In this document: positions 7,571 to 10,461 of the stretch, piece by piece
How positions within the stretch are numbered: the first letter of the stretch is position 1
Layout: each line of letters opens with the position of its first letter
Assembly (NCBI GenBank): GCA_030639555.1
Contig: DAOWCM010000054.1
Span: forward strand, 1 to 10,461
Length of the DNA stretch: 10,461 nt
From: Candidatus Eiseniibacteriota bacterium
Lineage (GTDB): Bacteria > Joyebacterota > Joyebacteria > Joyebacterales > Joyebacteraceae
Reading direction: 5' to 3'
The notes under the pieces: model-generated
Databases searched by the model: none
Seen by the model: only the letters and a program-made list of their open reading frames with translations
What the model was told of the DNA's origin: nothing
Position numbers and translations under genes: made by a program

Positions 7571-8916
7571 CTGCGGAAGACCGATTCGAGCTTCGAGGCG
7601 ACGCCCAGTGGCGCGAACACGATCAGTCGATCGCCCTTCTGTAGTGCAGTGTCGCCAATTCCGATACGGGCGGCTTCTCCGCGCACGATGGCGGCCACCA
7701 CCGCCCGCCGCGGGAGGCGCACGTCCTTGAGCGCCTTACCCACCCACTTGCTGCCTCCCGACACGTCGACCTCCAGCAGTTCCCCCGGCACGTTCTGCAG
7801 CAGGGTGATCGCCCGTATGCTGGTGCCTCTGACAAAACGGAGAATGGCGTTCATGGTCGCAAGATAGGGGCTTACGGCCCGGTCGAGCAACCCTGCCTCG
7901 TTGATGATCGAGACATACTCCGGCTTGGAAATGAGCGCAACCCCGAAGGCAGCTCCCAGTCTCTGGGCAAGGAGGCAGGCAATGATGTTGTTCTCGTCCT
8001 TGCCGGTTGAGGCCACGATGGCGGTGTCGTCCGTGATGCCGATCTCATCCAGAACCGAGCGGTCCAGCGCGTTGCCGGAGACTACCATGCTCTTCTTTAG
8101 CGAAGCGGAACATTCATGGGCGCGCTCGTTGTTCTCTTCGATTACAACGACCTGCTTGTCCGTGCGCTCCAGGTGGCGGGCAAGCCGCCATCCCACGCCA
8201 CCCCCGCCTGCGATAACGACCTTGTGAACCGCTATCTGATACGGCCGGACGACGTTGAGAAACGCCCGCACGTCGGCCGGCCGCCCGACGCTGTAGATCG
8301 TGTCCTTGACCTCGAACGTCGTGTCCCCATGCGGCATCAGCAACCTCTCCTTGCGCATTACCGCGATCAGGCGAACGTTGCTGAGAATGTCCGGGTGCGG
8401 AAAGTCCTTGAGCGGCCCCGCGAGCAGAGGACTGCCGGGAGGCACGTCCGTGCCCACGGCCTGGATGCGACCCCCCGCCATGCGGACGATTTCCTTGGCG
8501 CCGCGCAGATTGAGGACGGACAAGACCGCGCGGGCGCACTCGTCGTGTTCGTTGACGATCAGGTCGATTCCGAGGGCGGAGAGATCATCCACGTGTCGCT
8601 TAGCGGTCAGTTCGTCATTCGATACGCGGGCCGCCGTGTACCGCGCTCCGGCCGCGTGCGCAAACACGGCGGCGAGTATGTTGACCTCGTCCCGATTCGT
8701 TACGGTCGCGACAAGTCCGGCCTTCGCCACGCCCGCCTCTTCGAGGATCTGTGGGCTGATGCCGTTGCCAAGGACGGTCTGAACGTCCAGTTCGGAGGCG
8801 ATTTCTTCCAGAGGCCGCGCGCGGTGGTCGACCACAACGACGTCGTGTCTCTCTTCGCACAATTTCGCCGCCAGTCTCTGTCCGGCGACCCCTGCTCCTA
8901 TGATGACGATTCTCAT
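7567..8916 (-). CDS. trkA: TrkA potassium uptake regulator (tandem RCK)
   Basis: Cytoplasmic gating partner of TrkH that binds nucleotide (NAD(H), and ATP/ADP in studied members). The 449 aa contain two repeats, each with a Rossmann RCK-N domain and an RCK-C domain. The first begins MRIVIIGAGVAG (dinucleotide motif at 7-12) with the ribose-binding acid D30. The second has VVIAGGGGVGWRLA (motif about 237-242) with E260 at the matching position. The C-terminal RCK-C ends RLIVFAPLGVASKLESVF. The ATG at 8916 starts the motif with no room for a later start. AAGGGTG, four bases upstream, is a moderate ribosome-binding site. It is the first gene of the operon, with trkH following by a 4-bp overlap. 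I find no convincing promoter in the first 150 bp upstream. The tandem form (about 450 aa) distinguishes it from single-domain KtrA. Confidence 0.97.
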   Translation of the reverse strand: MRIVIIGAGVAGQRLAAKLCEERHDVVVVDHRARPLEEIASELDVQTVLGNGISPQILEEAGVAKAGLVATVTNRDEVNILAAVFAHAAGARYTAARVSNDELTAKRHVDDLSALGIDLIVNEHDECARAVLSVLNLRGAKEIVRMAGGRIQAVGTDVPPGSPLLAGPLKDFPHPDILSNVRLIAVMRKERLLMPHGDTTFEVKDTIYSVGRPADVRAFLNVVRPYQIAVHKVVIAGGGGVGWRLARHLERTDKQVVVIEENNERAHECSASLKKSMVVSGNALDRSVLDEIGITDDTAIVASTGKDENNIIACLLAQRLGAAFGVALISKPEYVSIINEAGLLDRAVSPYLATMNAILRFVRGTSIRAITLLQNVPGELLEVDVSGGSKWVGKALKDVRLPRRAVVAAIVRGEAARIGIGDTALQKGDRLIVFAPLGVASKLESVFRR

Positions 8917-9370
8917 TGTACACCCTTATGAGTTAGGTGCTTCTCTGCCGCAGACGGGTTCCGCCCGCCACTTGTCCTGACGGGCCAGCGATCCGCGTAC
9001 CGCACCGCGTGCGCCACGATACATGCCGTCCCATACTCACACACCTGGGGACGAGGCTCAAGTTATGGTTGTGGAGCAGTCAGGGGCGGGGAGTGGCGGC
9101 CGAGAAGAACAGCGCTTCTCGGGCGGTGCGGGCACACTCTCGCCCTGCACCCTGACGAAGTCTCCAGTGCAAGGGAGGCGGCCTCGAACCGCATAAGGTC
9201 GTGGCTGGAGCGCAGATCCAGGCCGCTCGCGTGTGCTGCCAGTCGGCACCTCCTCGTCCTCGGCAACACGAGCCGGAGGCTTACCCCGATCTTCTGCGTC
9301 TTGCGGGTCTTGACTGAGACGGGTGGTAGAGACGAGAGCGTGGCCTGAGCTGCAAGCAACTCCATCATAC

Positions 9371-9402
9371 GAACCGCCCGGGCCTTTTGGCCCGGGCGGT
9401 TC
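9371..9402 (+). terminator. Strong hairpin heading repeat copy B
   Basis: A perfect 14-bp stem, GAACCGCCCGGGCC against GGCCCGGGCGGTTC, with a TTTT loop, followed by CGATTT and then the repeat core. No gene on the plus strand ends shortly before it, which is odd for a terminator. It could belong to the repeat itself or end a transcript not recognised here. Confidence 0.65.
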
Positions 9403-9406
9403 CGAT

Positions 9407-9529
9407 TTGGTAGCGGGGGCCCGATATGTAGCCGATTCAGAAAGACTGCCCGTCGTGACGGCACGCTGGCTCTACGCAGGTGTCAAGCAGCAGACGCGGG
9501 AGATGGTAAGGGTTGGGCTGGCGGGGTGA
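9407..9529 (+). CDS. Short conserved reading frame of repeat copy B
   Basis: Forty codons from TTG after the hairpin to TGA at 9527, reading LVAGARYVADSERLPVV and then TARWLYAGVKQQTREMVRVG, LAG. The frame is open further upstream, through the hairpin, to GTG 9323 (68 codons in all). The upstream part, EPPGPFGPGGSD, is loosely like the in-frame KPPASLPAASC before copy A, but both are translations of GC-rich stems and may mean little. No ribosome-binding site is seen. Either a small protein of a lineage-specific family or a repeated remnant of a gene's 3' end. Function unknown. Confidence 0.35.
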   Translation: MVAGARYVADSERLPVVTARWLYAGVKQQTREMVRVGLAG

Positions 9530-9597
9530 TGGATGGCCGGGTATGAGGGTCGGATCACGCCGTCACCACCGTCATGAGCGTCTGGCAAGTAAAGGTG

Positions 9598-9627
9598 TTG
9601 GTTGAGGAATGGCAGCGGGAGTATAAT
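9598..9627 (+). promoter_or_regulatory. Sigma70-like promoter upstream of secreted-protein gene
   Basis: A perfect -10 box TATAAT (9622-9627) lies 18 bases after TTGGTT (9598-9603), which matches the first half of the -35 consensus. It points toward the gene at 9913 and would give a leader of roughly 280 bases. It is the best promoter match I found in the window. Confidence 0.55.
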
Positions 9628-9744
9628 CGGGTGTAACCCCACAGCTCACCGGAGTGGCGGCCGACAGCGCCGGAAGCCGTCGGACGCGTCCCTCTATGCG
9701 CGCCATCCTGAGTCTGGGGGTGGTACAACTACTGGGGGCAGGTC

Positions 9745-9768
9745 AAGGAGGGGGTGCCTATGAGGTGA
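9745..9768 (+). promoter_or_regulatory. Perfect Shine-Dalgarno with two-codon mini-ORF
   Basis: AAGGAGG (9745-9751), a full anti-16S match, sits eight bases before ATG AGG TGA (9760-9768), that is Met-Arg-stop. An in-frame GTG at 9754 would give Met-Pro-Met-Arg. The site lies in the 5' leader of the gene at 9913. A ribosome bound here would start and stop at once. It could be a leader control element, or a relic of a lost gene start. Confidence 0.35.
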
Positions 9769-9778
9769 GAAAGCGCGG

Positions 9779-9818
9779 TCCGCATCCGTCCCCTGCGCCT
9801 TTGTGTGTACGATGCGGA
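9779..9818. repeat. Inverted repeat in the leader of the secreted-protein gene
   Basis: TCCGCATC (9779-9786) and GATGCGGA (9811-9818) are perfect 8-bp arms around 24 bases. It lies just after the mini-ORF and 95 bp before the gene start. It could form an RNA stem in the leader, or be an operator, though the spacing is long for one. Confidence 0.4.
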
Positions 9819-9912
9819 GTGTGCCAGATCAGGGTGCTGTGGGCGGGACGGCGCCCTCTGGGGACAACGGGGCTACTCTAGCCAGTTTCACCCGATGATG
9901 GGGAGAGAGAAA

Positions 9913-10461
9913 ATGAAGACGTTGGTAATCGTTCTCGCAGCTCTGGCTCTGTTGGCGGCCGCGGCCTCGGCCGATTGTCCTGAACTCATCGAGGTCGACT
10001 GCGGCGGTGGTTCGGCCTGGTTCGGCCTGCGGCACGACGGTGCGAACATTGGCCAGGGCCAGAGCTTCTTCCTGGAATGCAACTCGTTATTGCTGTCTGT
10101 GGAGACGATAGTCAAGAACAACGGCTTGCCCAACGGCGGCGTTCCCCCCATGGTAGCGGGAGATCCCATCTACTGCGTCATCGCGGACCTCGAATGGAGC
10201 GTGTACGCCAGCAGCGAAGCGGCGATGCCCTTCGACGTGGGGGAAGACTGGGTGAGCTTCGATTTCAGCGGTGATGGCATCCCTCTCGACGCGGGAACGT
10301 ACCTCTGGTTGCTGTACACGGACGTTCCCCGGCAGGCGGCCATTATCTTCTGTCCGGGGGGAGATTCCTATCCCGGCGGAGAGCGCTATTCATCCCTGGA
10401 CGGGCTGAACGGCCCCTGGTATCCGAACGCCGGCACCATCGACGATCCCTTCCGGGTCTGG
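9913..10461 (+). CDS. Secreted beta-rich protein, N-terminal part (runs off window)
   Basis: I do not recognise a named family. The frame is open from ATG 9913 to the window end (183 codons, 3' end missing). GGGGAG (9900-9905), seven bases upstream, fixes the start. Residues 1-20 (MKTLVIVLAALALLAAAASA) form a clear Sec signal peptide with cleavage expected after ASA. The mature part is rich in aromatic, Gly and Asp residues and alternates hydrophobic residues as in beta strands: GQGQSFFLECN, WVSFDFSGDGIPLDAGTYLWLLYTD, YPGGERYSSLDGLNGPWY, DDPFRVW. This order (QSF, F.F, LDAGTYLW, YPGG.Y, W..., D.PFR) resembles jelly-roll or lectin-like modules common in surface proteins; that is an inference from pattern only. 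Five cysteines (22, 30, 56, 88, 147) could form disulfides. The missing part may carry an anchor or sorting domain. Probably expressed from the promoter at 9598. Confidence 0.82.
   Translation, partial: MKTLVIVLAALALLAAAASADCPELIEVDCGGGSAWFGLRHDGANIGQGQSFFLECNSLLLSVETIVKNNGLPNGGVPPMVAGDPIYCVIADLEWSVYASSEAAMPFDVGEDWVSFDFSGDGIPLDAGTYLWLLYTDVPRQAAIIFCPGGDSYPGGERYSSLDGLNGPWYPNAGTIDDPFRVW

Larger units (their letters stand above)
9371..9529 (+). repeat. Hairpin-plus-tag repeat module, copy B
   Basis: Same order as copy A: perfect hairpin, TTTGGTAGCGGGGGCCCG, then about 115 bp encoding a peptide almost the same as that of copy A. It has the same orientation as copy A and lies beyond the trkAH operon. 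Confidence 0.8.
8917..9912. other. Gene-poor interval between trkA and a secreted-protein gene
   Basis: Nearly 1 kb without a recognisable gene. 8917-9370 should hold the divergent trkA control region, but no clear -35/-10 pair is visible. A plus-strand frame within about 9060-9348 stays open (including SSAREAASNRIRSWLERR) but has no usable start, and a minus-strand frame over the same bases is equally open, so neither is called. 9371-9529 is repeat copy B. 9530-9597 shows nothing clear. From 9598 on come a promoter, a leader hairpin (CCGAC 9661-9665 with GTCGG 9679-9683), a strong ribosome-binding site with a tiny ORF, and an inverted repeat before the gene at 9913. Confidence 0.6.

Noticed and set aside
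6455..7867. 470-codon plus-strand open frame antisense to trkH/trkA
   Set aside because: It runs across two real genes on the opposite strand, is full of charged low-complexity sequence and shows no membrane or domain pattern.
9063..9464. 133-codon minus-strand open frame over the gene-poor region
   Set aside because: It runs through repeat copy B and the perfect hairpin, has no ribosome-binding site, and competes with an equally open plus-strand frame.
2911..9529. CRISPR-like or integron cassette array
   Set aside because: The repeats are kilobases apart with whole genes between them. There is no regular spacer length, no Cas or IntI gene, and no attC core-site signature.

Overview
The window is GC-rich (roughly 60 percent or a little more by eye). 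It is densely coding in its first 8.9 kb and gene-poor in about the last 1.5 kb. GTG starts, a Sec signal peptide, an Escherichia-type TrkA/TrkH pair and a Wzx-type flippase suggest a Gram-negative-like, probably environmental bacterium. The sequence alone does not fix the phylum; an uncultured FCB- or Eisenbacteria-like lineage is only a guess.

Layout. (1) 175-2915, plus strand: a GT4 glycosyltransferase followed by a multi-pass polysaccharide flippase, which looks like the tail of a surface-polysaccharide operon. (2) 3168-5570, plus strand: full-length phosphoenolpyruvate synthase (ppsA) with both catalytic residues, ending at a perfect 12-bp terminator stem. (3) 5571-6121: a non-coding junction with a terminator, two copies of a repeat and further hairpins. 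(4) 8916-6122, minus strand: a two-gene potassium-uptake operon, trkA then trkH, overlapping by ATGA and convergent with ppsA. (5) 8917-9912: about 1 kb without a convincing gene. It holds a second terminator-plus-repeat copy, a good sigma70-like promoter, and a leader with a perfect Shine-Dalgarno in front of a two-codon ORF. (6) 9913 to the window end, plus strand: the start of a secreted beta-rich protein, cut off by the window edge.

The glycosyltransferase and flippase would work together in building and exporting a glycan. PpsA feeds gluconeogenesis, and so sugar precursors. TrkAH imports potassium. They look like separate transcription units rather than one system.

The most unusual signal is a repeat that separates these units. 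The 12-mer AGCGGGGGCCCG occurs at four places (2914, 5690, 5953, 9412), each at the end of a gene or just after a hairpin. Two copies (5688 and 9410) continue into a reading frame of about 40 codons whose differences are mostly silent. The core, read in reverse complement, looks like the 3' end of a tRNA. No CRISPR array, complete tRNA, rRNA or transposase gene was found.
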